A model generated the notes under the pieces. It saw only the letters and a list, made by a program, of their open reading frames with translations. It was not told the origin of the DNA and did not search any database. The position numbers and the translations under genes are program-made. This document shows positions 27,050-35,744 of a DNA stretch of 64,000 bases, in pieces (the stretch's first letter is position 1; each line of letters starts with the position of its first letter). Source of the DNA: DASXMT01 sp963803065 (GTDB taxonomy: Bacteria; Actinomycetota; Acidimicrobiia; Acidimicrobiales; RAAP-2); NCBI GenBank assembly GCA_963803065.1, contig CAWDKW010000002.1, positions 62,001-126,000 of the forward strand, in the 5' to 3' direction.

Positions 27050-28075
27050 TCAGCCCCCCGAGACGTCCTGGATCCGCTGCTTTCCGGCGCTGATGAACGG
27101 CATCATCTCCCGCAACTCGGCCCCCACCTTCTCGATGGGGTGGTCGAGCCCTGCCTGGCGGAGCTTGGTGTAGTTCGGCAACCCGTTCTTGTTCTCGGCC
27201 ACCCACTCCTTGGCGAACGAGCCATCTTGGATCTCGGACAGGATTCGCCCCATCTCGTCGCGAACCCCCTGGTTGATCACCCGTGGCCCACGGGTCAGGT
27301 CGCCGTACTCCGCCGTGGTCGAGATGGAGTAGCGCATGCCGCTGATCCCCTGTTCGTACATGAGGTCGACGATGAGCTTCAGCTCGTGCAGGCACTCGAA
27401 GTACGCGGACTCGGGCTGGTAGCCGGCTCCGACCAAGGTCTCGTACCCGGCCTGGACCAGCGCGGTCAGGCCCCCACAGAGCACGACCTGCTCGCCGAAG
27501 AGGTCGGTCTCGGTTTCCTCGGCGAAGGTCGTGTCGAGGACGCCGGCCCGGGTGGCCCCGATCCCATGGGCATACGACAGCGCCAGGGCGTGGGCCTTCC
27601 CCGACGGATCGGCCTCCACGGCAACCAGGGAGGGCACGCCACCGCCCTCGGTGTAGGTCCGGCGGACCAGGTGGCCGGGCCCCTTGGGGGCGACCATGGC
27701 CACGTCGACACCCTCGGGCGCGGTGATCAGCCCGAATCGGACGTTGAAGCCGTGCGCAAAGAAGATGGCATCGCCGGGCCTCAGGTTGGGGGCGATCGAC
27801 TCCTCGTACACGGCTGCCTGCTCGGTGTCGGGCAACAGGATCATGATCACGTCGGCTTCCGCCGCGGCCTGGTCGATCGGTAGCACCCGGAGGCCCGCCT
27901 CTTCGGCCTTCTGCTTGGATCCCGAGCCTTCCCGCAACCCGACCCGCACGTCGACGCCCGATTCCGACAGGTTGAGGGCGTGGGCATGGCCCTGGGAGCC
28001 GTAGCCGACGATCGCCACCTTTCGCCCTCCGATCAGGCTCGGATCGGCGTCTTTCTCGTAGTACAGCGTGGCCAT
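27050..28075 (-). CDS. ilvC: Ketol-acid reductoisomerase (class I)
   Basis: Isomerises and reduces acetolactate or acetohydroxybutyrate in valine, leucine and isoleucine synthesis. 341 residues, the short class I form. It has the Rossmann loop GYGSQGHAHALNL, the metal-binding pair region FAEETETDLFGEQ, and SDTAEYG-like SISTTAEYGDLTRG. The start MATLYYEKDADPSLI lies 5 bp after the ilvN stop. It is last in the ilvB-ilvN-ilvC operon and ends 21 bp from convergent serC. Confidence 0.97.
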   Translation of the reverse strand: MATLYYEKDADPSLIGGRKVAIVGYGSQGHAHALNLSESGVDVRVGLREGSGSKQKAEEAGLRVLPIDQAAAEADVIMILLPDTEQAAVYEESIAPNLRPGDAIFFAHGFNVRFGLITAPEGVDVAMVAPKGPGHLVRRTYTEGGGVPSLVAVEADPSGKAHALALSYAHGIGATRAGVLDTTFAEETETDLFGEQVVLCGGLTALVQAGYETLVGAGYQPESAYFECLHELKLIVDLMYEQGISGMRYSISTTAEYGDLTRGPRVINQGVRDEMGRILSEIQDGSFAKEWVAENKNGLPNYTKLRQAGLDHPIEKVGAELREMMPFISAGKQRIQDVSGG

Positions 28076-28080
28076 CGCGC

Positions 28081-28707
28081 TCAACCTGCCTTCTCTGTGT
28101 GGTCGGAACCTGTGTGGTTGGAACCTGTGTGACTGGAACCTGTGTGTCGGGATGTTGTCAGACCGAGGGCTCGGCCGCCGACGGTCGACGTCGAGCGGCC
28201 CTCCGAACGGTCGAGCATAGGCAATGCCACGCGACCGGTTCGCTGGAGCTCGACGATCCCGTACACCCGGATCAGCTCCTCGAAGTCGTCGACCTTGGAC
28301 GGGGCCCCGGCCATCATGATCGTCAGCCGGTCGAACCCGACGTCCACGATCTTTCCCTCGAACACCCCGACCAGCTGGATGACCTGGCCCCGGGTCTCGG
28401 TGTCGACCGCCACCGTGGCCAACAGGAGCTCCCGCTCACGGGAGAAGGCCGGGTCGAGCTCGGTAATGGCCACCACCGGGATCAGCTTGTCGAGCTGCTT
28501 GACGATCTGCTCGAGCGGCGCCGACTCGACGTCGACCACAATGGTGATCCGGCTGAGGCGCTCGTCGTCGGACGGGGCGACGGCCAAGCTGAAGATGTTG
28601 TAGCCGCGGCGGGAGAACAGGCCGGCCACTCGGGCCAAGACGCCCGCCTTGTTCTCGACCAGCACCGAAAGGATGTGGTGCTTTCGGTCGACTCCGTACG
28701 CAGACAT
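28081..28707 (-). CDS. ilvN: Acetolactate synthase regulatory (small) subunit
   Basis: Regulatory subunit of acetohydroxyacid synthase, which carries valine feedback inhibition. 208 residues: N-terminal ACT domain (HHILSVLVENKAGVLARVAGLFSRRGYNI) and a C-terminal ALS_ss_C domain ending VYGIVELQRTGRVALPM at about 165. The last 40 residues are non-family: a polar tail with three near-identical pentapeptides (HTGSS, HTGSN, HTGSD). The ATG overlaps the ilvB stop (TGATG). Confidence 0.95.
   Translation of the reverse strand: MSAYGVDRKHHILSVLVENKAGVLARVAGLFSRRGYNIFSLAVAPSDDERLSRITIVVDVESAPLEQIVKQLDKLIPVVAITELDPAFSRERELLLATVAVDTETRGQVIQLVGVFEGKIVDVGFDRLTIMMAGAPSKVDDFEELIRVYGIVELQRTGRVALPMLDRSEGRSTSTVGGRALGLTTSRHTGSSHTGSNHTGSDHTEKAG
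28096..28150. repeat. 15-bp tandem repeat in the 3' end of ilvN
   Basis: Three and a half copies of TGTGTGGTTGGAACC (plus-strand sense, 1-3 differences per copy) in frame with ilvN, encoding the HTGSx pentapeptides of its tail. They sit just before the stop codon, so the array can change in copy number without harming the ACT domains. Confidence 0.8.
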
Positions 28708-30527
28708 CAGCGTCCTCCCTGGCCGTGTGCCGGGTCCACCACGATCTCATCGTTGGATGCCCCGGCCGCCACCATGGGGTACACCTTCTCGAAGGCGTCG
28801 GTTCGGAAGTCGATCACCACGGGGCGGTCGTCGATGTCGTTCGCCTTGTCGATCGCCGGTCCCACCTCCCCGGGCGCCTCGACCCGCAGCCCGACGCAGC
28901 CCATGGATTCGGCCCAGCCGACGTAGTCCGGAAGGTCGGGCGACAGGTACACCTCCGAGTACCGCTCCTCGTAGAACATCTCCTGCCACTGGCGCACCAT
29001 GCCCAGATAGGCGTTGTTGAGGATGGCGATCTTGACCGGGATCCGCTCCGATGAGGCCGTCACCAACTCCTGCGCGGTCATCTGGAAGCAACCGTCGCCG
29101 TCCACGGCCCACACCATCCTGTCCGGACGGCCGACCTTGGCCCCGATGGCGGCCGGCACGGCGAAGCCCATGGTGCCCAGGCCACCCGAGTTGACCCAGG
29201 TGTAGGGATAGTCGAACTGCCACCACTGGGAGGCGAACATCTGGTGCTGGCCGACCCCCGAGGCCACGATGGCGTCACCCGGCGTGGCATCGCGCAACTG
29301 CTCGAGGACGAATTGTGGCTTGAGCGCCGCCTGGCTCGGATTGCGGTCGTATCCGAGCGGGAATCGGCGCTGCCACTCGCTGACCTGGGCTCGCCATGGC
29401 GCCAGCCGCTCCCGGGGGAACTTGGCCGCCGGCGTCCCGGGCACCGACTCGGCCCCCGGCGATGCGTCTGAGGGAGAGCCCCCCGAGCGCCCGCCGGTCG
29501 CATCGGAGTGGGGCAGCCCGAGATCGCCCAGCGCGACGAGGAGCTCCTCGATGACCAATCGGCAATCGCCGGCAATGGCCACGTCGGCCCGACGCACCTT
29601 GTTGTGCTCGGCCGGATCGATGTCCACGTGGATCACCTTCGCCTCGGGGGCAAAGGCACTGATCTTGCCGGTGACCCGGTCGTCGAACCGACTGCCCAGG
29701 GCGACCAGCAGGTCGGACCGCTGCATCGAGGTCACCGCCGTGTAGTTGCCGTGCATGCCCGGCATGCCCAGGCACAGGGGGTGGGAATCGGGGAAGGCGC
29801 CTCGAGCCATCAGCGTGGTCACCACCGGGATGCCGGTGCGCTCGGCCAGCTCGAGCAGGGCCCCGGCCGCCCGGGCCTTCAGGACGCCTCCGCCGACGTA
29901 GAGCACTGGACGTTCGGCGGCGAGCAACAGCTCGGCCGCCTCCCGGACCAGCGCCGGGTCGCCTTCGGTCACCGGGTGGTAGCCGGGAAGGTCGAGATCG
30001 GTGAGCTCGGGCCAGTACCACTTCATGGTGGCGTTGGAGATGTCCTTGGGCATGTCGATCAGGACCGGCCCCGGGCGTCCGGTCGTGGCGACATGGAAAG
30101 CTTCAGCCACCACCCTGGGGATGTCAGCCGGGTCGGTGATCAACCAATTGTGCTTGGTCACCCCCATGGTGATGCCGGTGATGTCGCTCTCTTGGAATGC
30201 GTCGGTGCCGATGGCGGCGGTGGCCACCTGGCCGGAGATCACCACCAGCGGCGTCGAGTCCATGTAGGCGTTGGCCAGCGGGGTGACGACGTTGGTGGCA
30301 CCCGGGCCGCTCGTGACCATGGCCACGCCCGGCCGCCCCGTCACCTGTGCGTAGCCCTCGGCCATGTGACCCGCGCCTTGTTCGTGCCGGACCAGGATGT
30401 GGCGGATCGAGGAGTCGAGGATGGGGTCGTAGACGGGAAGGATGGCACCGCCGGGGAGGCCGAACATGACCTCTACGCGCTGCATCTCCAAGCTCTTGAT
30501 GAGGGCCTGGGCACCGGTCAGTTCCAT
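28707..30527 (-). CDS. ilvB: Acetolactate synthase catalytic subunit
   Basis: TPP- and FAD-dependent condensation of pyruvate with pyruvate or 2-ketobutyrate, the first common step to branched-chain amino acids. 606 residues. The catalytic Glu is in LVRHEQGAGHMAEGYA, followed by the FAD domain (GSRFDDRVTGK) and the TPP-binding motif (VDGDGCFQM to ILNN). A Ser/Gly/Pro-rich insert (about 345-380) between the central and C-terminal domains is unusual. MELTGAQALIK is the start, with AGGG-type SD upstream. Expression is probably set by the attenuator just ahead of it. Confidence 0.96.
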   Translation of the reverse strand: MELTGAQALIKSLEMQRVEVMFGLPGGAILPVYDPILDSSIRHILVRHEQGAGHMAEGYAQVTGRPGVAMVTSGPGATNVVTPLANAYMDSTPLVVISGQVATAAIGTDAFQESDITGITMGVTKHNWLITDPADIPRVVAEAFHVATTGRPGPVLIDMPKDISNATMKWYWPELTDLDLPGYHPVTEGDPALVREAAELLLAAERPVLYVGGGVLKARAAGALLELAERTGIPVVTTLMARGAFPDSHPLCLGMPGMHGNYTAVTSMQRSDLLVALGSRFDDRVTGKISAFAPEAKVIHVDIDPAEHNKVRRADVAIAGDCRLVIEELLVALGDLGLPHSDATGGRSGGSPSDASPGAESVPGTPAAKFPRERLAPWRAQVSEWQRRFPLGYDRNPSQAALKPQFVLEQLRDATPGDAIVASGVGQHQMFASQWWQFDYPYTWVNSGGLGTMGFAVPAAIGAKVGRPDRMVWAVDGDGCFQMTAQELVTASSERIPVKIAILNNAYLGMVRQWQEMFYEERYSEVYLSPDLPDYVGWAESMGCVGLRVEAPGEVGPAIDKANDIDDRPVVIDFRTDAFEKVYPMVAAGASNDEIVVDPAHGQGGR

Positions 30528-30603
30528 CGGGGTTCTCCCTTGTCGATGTGATGGTTCGGGGGTTGATGTGGGGATTTCGGGGGTTTGACTCGGGTTTCGG
30601 GAC

Positions 30604-30632
30604 AAAAAAACGACCTCCCATCTGGGAGGTCG
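30604..30632 (-). terminator. ilvB attenuator terminator
   Basis: Read on the minus strand: CGACCTCCCA, a two-base turn, TGGGAGGTCG, then seven T. This 10-bp GC-rich stem with a T7 tail is a canonical intrinsic terminator, located 77 nt before the ilvB ATG and 34 nt after the leader peptide stop. There is no gene end here for it to terminate, so it acts as an attenuator. Confidence 0.9.
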
Positions 30633-30636
30633 GCAG

Positions 30637-30667
30637 GCGCATACGGCGATGACAGCGTCGTATGCGC
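30637..30667 (-). promoter_or_regulatory. Pause/antiterminator-type hairpin in the ilvB leader
   Basis: Nine-base inverted repeat GCGCATACG / CGTATGCGC separated by 13 nt. It begins at the stop codon of the leader peptide and ends four bases before the terminator stem, the usual place of the pause (1:2) hairpin. A ribosome stalled on the Ile/Leu/Val codons would prevent it from forming. Confidence 0.75.
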
Positions 30668-30717
30668 TACGAAACGAGTACCAAGGTGATCTGGGTGGCG
30701 TGGGTGCTCGGGTGCAT
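30667..30717 (-). CDS. ilvBNC leader peptide (16 aa)
   Basis: The minus strand encodes MHPSTHATQITLVLVS followed by TAG. Five of the last eight residues are branched-chain or related regulatory codons (Ile, Leu, Val, Leu, Val) and they directly precede the hairpin and terminator of the ilvB leader. This is the classic arrangement for ribosome-mediated attenuation, and Corynebacterium and Streptomyces ilvB operons have comparable leaders. No SD is evident; the transcript may start at or a few bases before the ATG. Confidence 0.85.
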   Translation of the reverse strand: MHPSTHATQITLVLVS

Positions 30718-30726
30718 GGTCCAGAC

Positions 30727-30756
30727 ATTGTGACACGTCACCGTTGCGCTCGACAA
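30727..30756 (-). promoter_or_regulatory. Candidate ilvBNC promoter
   Basis: On the minus strand TTGTCG (-35, 30756-30751) and CACAAT (-10, 30732-30727) are 18 bp apart. A start site about 6-8 nt downstream would fall just ahead of the leader peptide ATG. The match is moderate but the position is exactly where the attenuated transcript must begin. Confidence 0.5.
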
Positions 30757-30904
30757 GCGCGGCTCGCGTCCACAGCGTGCCGGTGGGGACACGGGGACGG
30801 GGGGACGGCCACCAGGCCCACACCTGACGACTCGACCTGAAGGGCGCATCGGCCCCTCGCTCCCGACAGCCGCGTCTGGCCGCGCCTGGCCCCAGGCTGG
30901 ATTT

Positions 30905-31360
30905 CTACCGTGCGCGCCAGTGATGAACCTCGTGGCCGTCGCCGACCACCCGGAAGAACCCGACCTCGTCGATGTCCACCGAGAACAGGTGATAGTCCCC
31001 TTCCGGCTGCCAGCCGATTCGCGCCTGCAGTGCGGCGCCGTAGCGCTCCCGTTCCCCCGGGTCGACGACGTTGACAGCACGCCCGTAGATCTTGACGTCG
31101 CCCTCCGAACCACCCTTGTCGGTCACGATGCTGTGCACCACGCACCGTGGGTCGGAAAGGAGGTCGAGAGCCTTCTTCGACTGCCACATCATGCCCAGGT
31201 AGAGCGAACCGCCCGTGATCAGCGGCTCGACCGGACTGATGCGGGGCCAGCCGCTCCGCCGGAGGGTCCCGACCAGAACCAGCCCGACGCCGTCCACCCG
31301 CTCCTCGCACCGCGCCGCGAAGTCAGGGTCGGCGGCCCGAAACTCGTCCCAGGTGGCCAT
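30905..31360 (-). CDS. Pyridoxamine 5'-phosphate oxidase-family (split-barrel flavin) protein
   Basis: A 151-residue FMN/F420-binding split-barrel protein. Features include the N-terminal helix (ATWDEFRAADPDFAARCEER), the strand GLVLVGTLRRSGWPRISPVEPLI, and the flavin-contact segment YLGMMWQSKKALDLLSDPRC. The C-terminal half (SVDIDEVGFFRVVGDG) is typical of actinobacterial members whose substrates are unknown. It is about 190 bp upstream of the ilvB leader and 85 bp downstream of ilvD on the same strand; no functional link to either is evident. Confidence 0.85.
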   Translation of the reverse strand: MATWDEFRAADPDFAARCEERVDGVGLVLVGTLRRSGWPRISPVEPLITGGSLYLGMMWQSKKALDLLSDPRCVVHSIVTDKGGSEGDVKIYGRAVNVVDPGERERYGAALQARIGWQPEGDYHLFSVDIDEVGFFRVVGDGHEVHHWRAR

Positions 31361-31445
31361 CGCTCCTCCCCCGGTTGGGTACGTCTACACCTGCTCCGGA
31401 CCTACGGCGCGCCGAGTGCTTCGGACAGCGCTGAGTGCTCCGGAC

Positions 31446-33161
31446 CTACGGCTCGGTGACCGCTCCCCTCTCGGCTCCGGTGACCAACCGGGCGTACTTG
31501 GCCAGCACGCCCGTCGTGTAGCGCGGCTCGGGGTGCTTCAAGGAGGCCCGGCGCCGCTCCAGCTCGTCCTCGGTCACGTCGAGGTCGACCGAGTGATTGC
31601 TGACATCGACCACGATCCGGTCGCCGTCGGCCACAAGGGCGATGGGTCCGCCGTCGACTGCCTCAGGAGCGATGTGGCCGATGCAGAACCCGTGGGTCCC
31701 GCCGGAGAACCGGCCGTCAGTAACCAGCGCGCAGTCCCCGCCGCGGCCGACGCCCTTCATGGCACCGGTGATGGCCAGCATCTCGCGCATACCGGGGCCG
31801 CCCTTGGGGCCCTCGTAGCGAATCACCACCACCGTCCCCGGCTCGATGGACCCCGACAGGATGGCGTCCATCGCCTTGTCCTCGCCGTCGAACACGCGGG
31901 CGGTGCCGTCGAAGGTCAGATCGTCGATGCCGGCCACCTTCACCACGGACCCTTTCGGAGCCAGGGACCCGGTCAGGACGGCGATGCCCCCTTGGGCGTG
32001 GATCGGTGCCGTCATCGGGTGGACCACGTTGCCGTCGGGAGCCGGCGGGTCGAGGGCGGCCAGATTGTCCGCCACCGTCTTCCCGGTGACCGTCATGCAG
32101 TCGCCATGGAGCAGGCCGGCTCGAAGCAGCTCCTGCATGACCACCGGGACACCACCGATCCGGTCGATGTCGCTCATGTGGTACTTCCCGTGCGGTTTGG
32201 TGTCGGCCAGGTGCGGAACCCGGGCGGCCACCTTGTTGAAGTCGTCGAGCTCCAGATCCACTCGGGCCTCGTTGGCGATGGCCAGGAGATGCAGCACGGC
32301 ATTGGTGGACCCGCCCAGGGCCATGGTCACGGCGATGGCGTTCTCGAATGCCTCTTTGGTCATGATGTGCCGAGGCCTGATCCCATTGGTCAGGAGGTCC
32401 ACCACGGCCAGGCCCGAGGCGAAGGCCGAGTCGTCCCGGCGCCGGTCGACGGCAGGTGCGCTCGAGCTGCCAGGCAGCGACATGCCGAGCGCCTCGGCCA
32501 CCGAGGCCATGGTGTTGGCCGTGAACATGCCGGCGCAGGAGCCCTCGGTGGGGCACGCGTTGTGCTCGATGAGGCTCAGCTCCTCGTCACTCAGCGCATC
32601 GACCGCATGGGCGCCGACGGCCTCGAAGACACTGGTGATGTCGAGCGCCCTATCGCCGGCGCGGCCGGGCAGGATCGACCCGCCGTAGAGGAACACCGTG
32701 GGAAGGTTGAGTCGGGCGGCAGCCATGAGCATCCCGGGCAGCGACTTGTCGCACCCGGCCAGGGTCACCATCCCGTCGAACCGCTCGGCGTGCATCACCG
32801 TCTCCACCGAGTCGGCGATCACCTCCCGACTCACCAGCGAGGCACGCATTCCCTCGTGACCCATGGAGATGCCGTCGGACACGGCGATGGTCACGAACTC
32901 GAGCGGGAAGGCGCCGGCGTGCCGCACCCCGTCCTTGGCCCGCTTGGCCAGGCGGTCGAGGGGCAGGTTGCAGGGGGTGACCTCGTTCCACGATGACGCC
33001 ACCCCGATCTGCGGCTTGTCCCAGTCGTCGTCGGTCATGCCGACGGCTCGAAGCATGGCCCGTGCCGGTGCCCGGGTGGGGCCCTCGGTCACCTCTCGGC
33101 TGCGGGGCTTCGAGCCCTCCAGCGGCTGCTCTGCCGGTTCGATGGGTGGGTGATCGCTCAT
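31446..33161 (-). CDS. ilvD: Dihydroxy-acid dehydratase
   Basis: Third enzyme of branched-chain amino acid synthesis, a Fe-S dehydratase. 571 residues. The three cluster cysteines are in TPCNLPLDRL, LAGCDKSLPGM and PTEGSCAGMFTANTM, and the C-terminal signature GPGMREMLAITGA and GRFSGGTHGF are intact. MSDHPPIEP is the preferred start; MLT ahead of it is an option. It is transcribed separately from ilvBNC and is divergent from the homocysteine methyltransferase gene across 92 bp. Confidence 0.97.
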   Translation of the reverse strand: MSDHPPIEPAEQPLEGSKPRSREVTEGPTRAPARAMLRAVGMTDDDWDKPQIGVASSWNEVTPCNLPLDRLAKRAKDGVRHAGAFPLEFVTIAVSDGISMGHEGMRASLVSREVIADSVETVMHAERFDGMVTLAGCDKSLPGMLMAAARLNLPTVFLYGGSILPGRAGDRALDITSVFEAVGAHAVDALSDEELSLIEHNACPTEGSCAGMFTANTMASVAEALGMSLPGSSSAPAVDRRRDDSAFASGLAVVDLLTNGIRPRHIMTKEAFENAIAVTMALGGSTNAVLHLLAIANEARVDLELDDFNKVAARVPHLADTKPHGKYHMSDIDRIGGVPVVMQELLRAGLLHGDCMTVTGKTVADNLAALDPPAPDGNVVHPMTAPIHAQGGIAVLTGSLAPKGSVVKVAGIDDLTFDGTARVFDGEDKAMDAILSGSIEPGTVVVIRYEGPKGGPGMREMLAITGAMKGVGRGGDCALVTDGRFSGGTHGFCIGHIAPEAVDGGPIALVADGDRIVVDVSNHSVDLDVTEDELERRRASLKHPEPRYTTGVLAKYARLVTGAERGAVTEP

Positions 33162-33253
33162 GGTCAGCATCGTAGGACGTGCAGACGGAGGGCGAAGGAT
33201 CGACCACCCACCGAGTTGCCCGACGACAGCATCCGCGGCTGTACCGTGAGGGC

Positions 33254-34181
33254 ATGCAGGACGAGATCGCCCAGGCCGTGGCGCGGGGAGCAATGGTCCT
33301 CGCCGACGGCGGTGTGGAGACCCGGGTCATGTTCGACGACGCAGTGCCGATGGACCCAGTGCTCGGATCGGCCTCCCTCTTGGACACTCCATCGGGCCGC
33401 GAGGCGCTGTTCGACATCTTCGCGGGCTATATCGGTGACGCTCGATCCTGTGGTGCCGCTGCCGTCGTGGGGACCCCCACCTTTCGAGCCAGCAAGCACT
33501 GGGTAGACCCCGCCGGCGGCCACGACGTGCGCGAGCTCAACCAGCGGGCCGTCGAATTTCAGCAGAGCGTCCGGGCCCGGTCACCGGAGAGCGCCGAACC
33601 GGTGTGGATCGCCGGCGTGCTCGGGCCTGCCGGCGACGCGTACCAGCCCGACCAGGCCCCCGACACGAGCGTCGCCCGCGCCTACCACCGCTCGCAGGCC
33701 CACGCCCTGGCCGATGCAGGCGCGGACTTCCTGTATGCGGCCACGTTCTGCTCGGTGGACGAGTCCATCGGCGTGGCCCAGGCCATGGCCGAGACCGGGA
33801 CCGCCGACCGTGGTGTCCTTCGTCCTCGGACCCGACGCCCGGGTGCTCGACGGCACCCCGCTGGATGTGGCCATCCGACGGGTCGACGATGTGTCCGCTC
33901 CCGACTGGTTCGCCTTGTCATGTGTTCATCCCGACGTCGCTCGGCGGGCGGTCGACAGCCTCGGGCCTGAGCTCGGGCGCCTGCGGGAGGTGAAGGCCAA
34001 TGCCTCGGCGCTCAGCCCCGGCCAATTGGTGACCCTCGATCACGTCGACGCCGGAGATCCTCGGGCATGGGCCGTGTCCATGGCCTGGCTCGGTCGAGAT
34101 GCCGGCATCCCGGTGCTCGGCGGGTGCTGTGGGACCGACGGGCGGCACCTCCGGGCGCTCGGCGCCCTGTTGGCCTCATGA
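33254..34181 (+). CDS. Homocysteine S-methyltransferase-like protein, broken by a 1-nt frameshift
   Basis: Zinc/Cys methyltransferase of the MmuM/MetH-N family, which methylates homocysteine from a methylated donor. The first 185 residues read normally (MQDEIAQAVARG to AQAMAETGT) and the rest is in the next frame (VVSFVLGPDARVLDG to GALLAS). The zinc ligands lie in ALSCVHPD and VLGGCCGTD, both in the second part. Removing one base within 33801-33806 (for example one C of a CC pair) joins them as ETGTATVVSFVLGP, giving about 308 residues, a normal length. The stop overlaps the next gene's ATG (ATGA). It is probably an indel error; otherwise a recent pseudogene. Confidence 0.85.
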
Positions 34182-35704
34182 TCGCCGACCCGCTGCGGGG
34201 CCAGACGGGCGTGACGAGCCAGATGGGCCAGACCAGCCAGACCAGCCAGACCAGCCTCCGGGGCCAAGCGCACGCACCGACGGAGGACCCACCCCTGGAG
34301 CTCGGCGTCTTCGACGGATCCCGGCCCGACCACCAGGGCGATCGGGCCCCCGAGACGGCGGGTATGGCCCCCGTCCCTTTGGACGGCCGCTATGGCGCGA
34401 CGTGGCGCAACTTCACGGTCTGGTTCGGGCCCAACATGGAGCTCTCCGGTGTGTTCACCGGAACACTGGTGTTCACCTTGGGCCTCGGCTTCTGGCCCGG
34501 TCTGGCCGCCATGCTCATCGGGGTTGGGCTCGGTGCCCTCCCGGTGGCACTGCTCTCCCTGTGGGGACCCAAGACGGGGATGGCCCAGCTCCCGCTGGCT
34601 CGCCTCCCCTTCGGCCGGTCCATCGCCCTGCCGGCCCTCGTCCAGTGGTTTTCCGCCATCGCCTGGGACGGCCTGGTCGGCCTGTTCGGGGGGGAAGCCG
34701 TTCAGATCCTGTTCCACGTGCCCTTCTTCGTCGGTGTCCTCATCGTTCTGGCCCTCGAGGGAGTCATCGGGATCCTGGGCTACGAGTTCATCCACCAGCT
34801 CATGGCCTGGGGGTCGGCGATCCTGGTCGTGCTGTTCGCCGTTCTCACCGTCAAGATCATCCAGCACGGCAACGTCCCTATGCACTCGAGCGTGCACGGC
34901 ACGGCCGCGGTCGGGACCTTCGTCCTGGTCTCGACCATCACGTTCTCCGGTAGCTTCAGCTGGGCCAGCTATGCGGCCGACTACAGCCGGTACATGAAGC
35001 CGGAGGCATCGCGGCCCGGCATCTTCTGGGCCACGTTCGGCGGTCTGTTCAGCTCATTGGCCTGGATGTACACCATCGGCCTGGCCGGCGCCAAGTCCCT
35101 CAGCAACCAGACGGCGGCCGGCGTGCAGAGCCTCATGGGTGGCGGATTTCTTGGCGTCTTGGCCCTGGTCGCCATCATCTTCGGCTCGATCACCGGGACG
35201 GCCATGAACGACTACTCGGCCTCATTGGCCGTGCAAGCGGGCGGCGTGAGGATCAGGCGCCCGTACTCGGCCGGGTTGGGGACCGTCCTGGTCTTCTTCT
35301 TGGTGCTGTGGATTCACGGGGGTGACACGGCGACCAAGTTCCAGAACGTGCTCCTCTTCACCGCCTATTGGATCGCGCCCTTCCTGGCCGTGGTCGTCAT
35401 CGACTGGTACCGCCGGGGTCAGACGGTGACCCGTAGCCGTCTGCTCGAGACGTTGGACTTCAAGCGCCTGGGATCGGGATGGCCCGCACTCGTCGCGTTG
35501 CTGGTCGGCTTTGCCGCCATGGTGCCGTTCATGAACACCGGGCTGATCGAGGGGCCGGCGGCCAAGGCACTGGCCGGGGCCGACCTCTCGTTCTACGTGG
35601 GCTTCATCGTCGCCGCCGCCGTGTACTTCCCCTTGCGGAACATGGAGGTCCGTGGAGCTGACGGCGTGTCGGGTCCGCTGGCCACGGCCAGTGCCGCCTC
35701 CTGA
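34178..35704 (+). CDS. NCS1-family (cytosine/purine permease-like) transporter
   Basis: Nucleobase:cation symporter-1 family membrane transporter, 508 residues, about 12 helices. Family landmarks are TWRNFTVWFGPNMELSGVF (start of TM1), GPKTGMAQLPLARLPFGRS, FSWASYAADYSRYM and TGTAMNDYSASLAVQAGG. Substrate (cytosine, purine, hydantoin, thiamine precursor or other) cannot be set. The 70-residue hydrophilic N-terminus is unusual and includes a short GlnThrSer repeat encoded by 9-bp tandem units. It is translationally coupled to the methyltransferase gene. Confidence 0.9.
   Translation: MIADPLRGQTGVTSQMGQTSQTSQTSLRGQAHAPTEDPPLELGVFDGSRPDHQGDRAPETAGMAPVPLDGRYGATWRNFTVWFGPNMELSGVFTGTLVFTLGLGFWPGLAAMLIGVGLGALPVALLSLWGPKTGMAQLPLARLPFGRSIALPALVQWFSAIAWDGLVGLFGGEAVQILFHVPFFVGVLIVLALEGVIGILGYEFIHQLMAWGSAILVVLFAVLTVKIIQHGNVPMHSSVHGTAAVGTFVLVSTITFSGSFSWASYAADYSRYMKPEASRPGIFWATFGGLFSSLAWMYTIGLAGAKSLSNQTAAGVQSLMGGGFLGVLALVAIIFGSITGTAMNDYSASLAVQAGGVRIRRPYSAGLGTVLVFFLVLWIHGGDTATKFQNVLLFTAYWIAPFLAVVVIDWYRRGQTVTRSRLLETLDFKRLGSGWPALVALLVGFAAMVPFMNTGLIEGPAAKALAGADLSFYVGFIVAAAVYFPLRNMEVRGADGVSGPLATASAAS
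34227..34256. repeat. 9-bp tandem repeat in the NCS1 gene 5' end
   Basis: About three copies of CCAGACCAG in frame, giving QTSQTSQTS in the disordered N-terminus of the permease. Confidence 0.7.
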
Positions 35705-35744
35705 GCGGCGGCAACGTTCAGATCCTTGGCAGCGCTCCTGGCGT

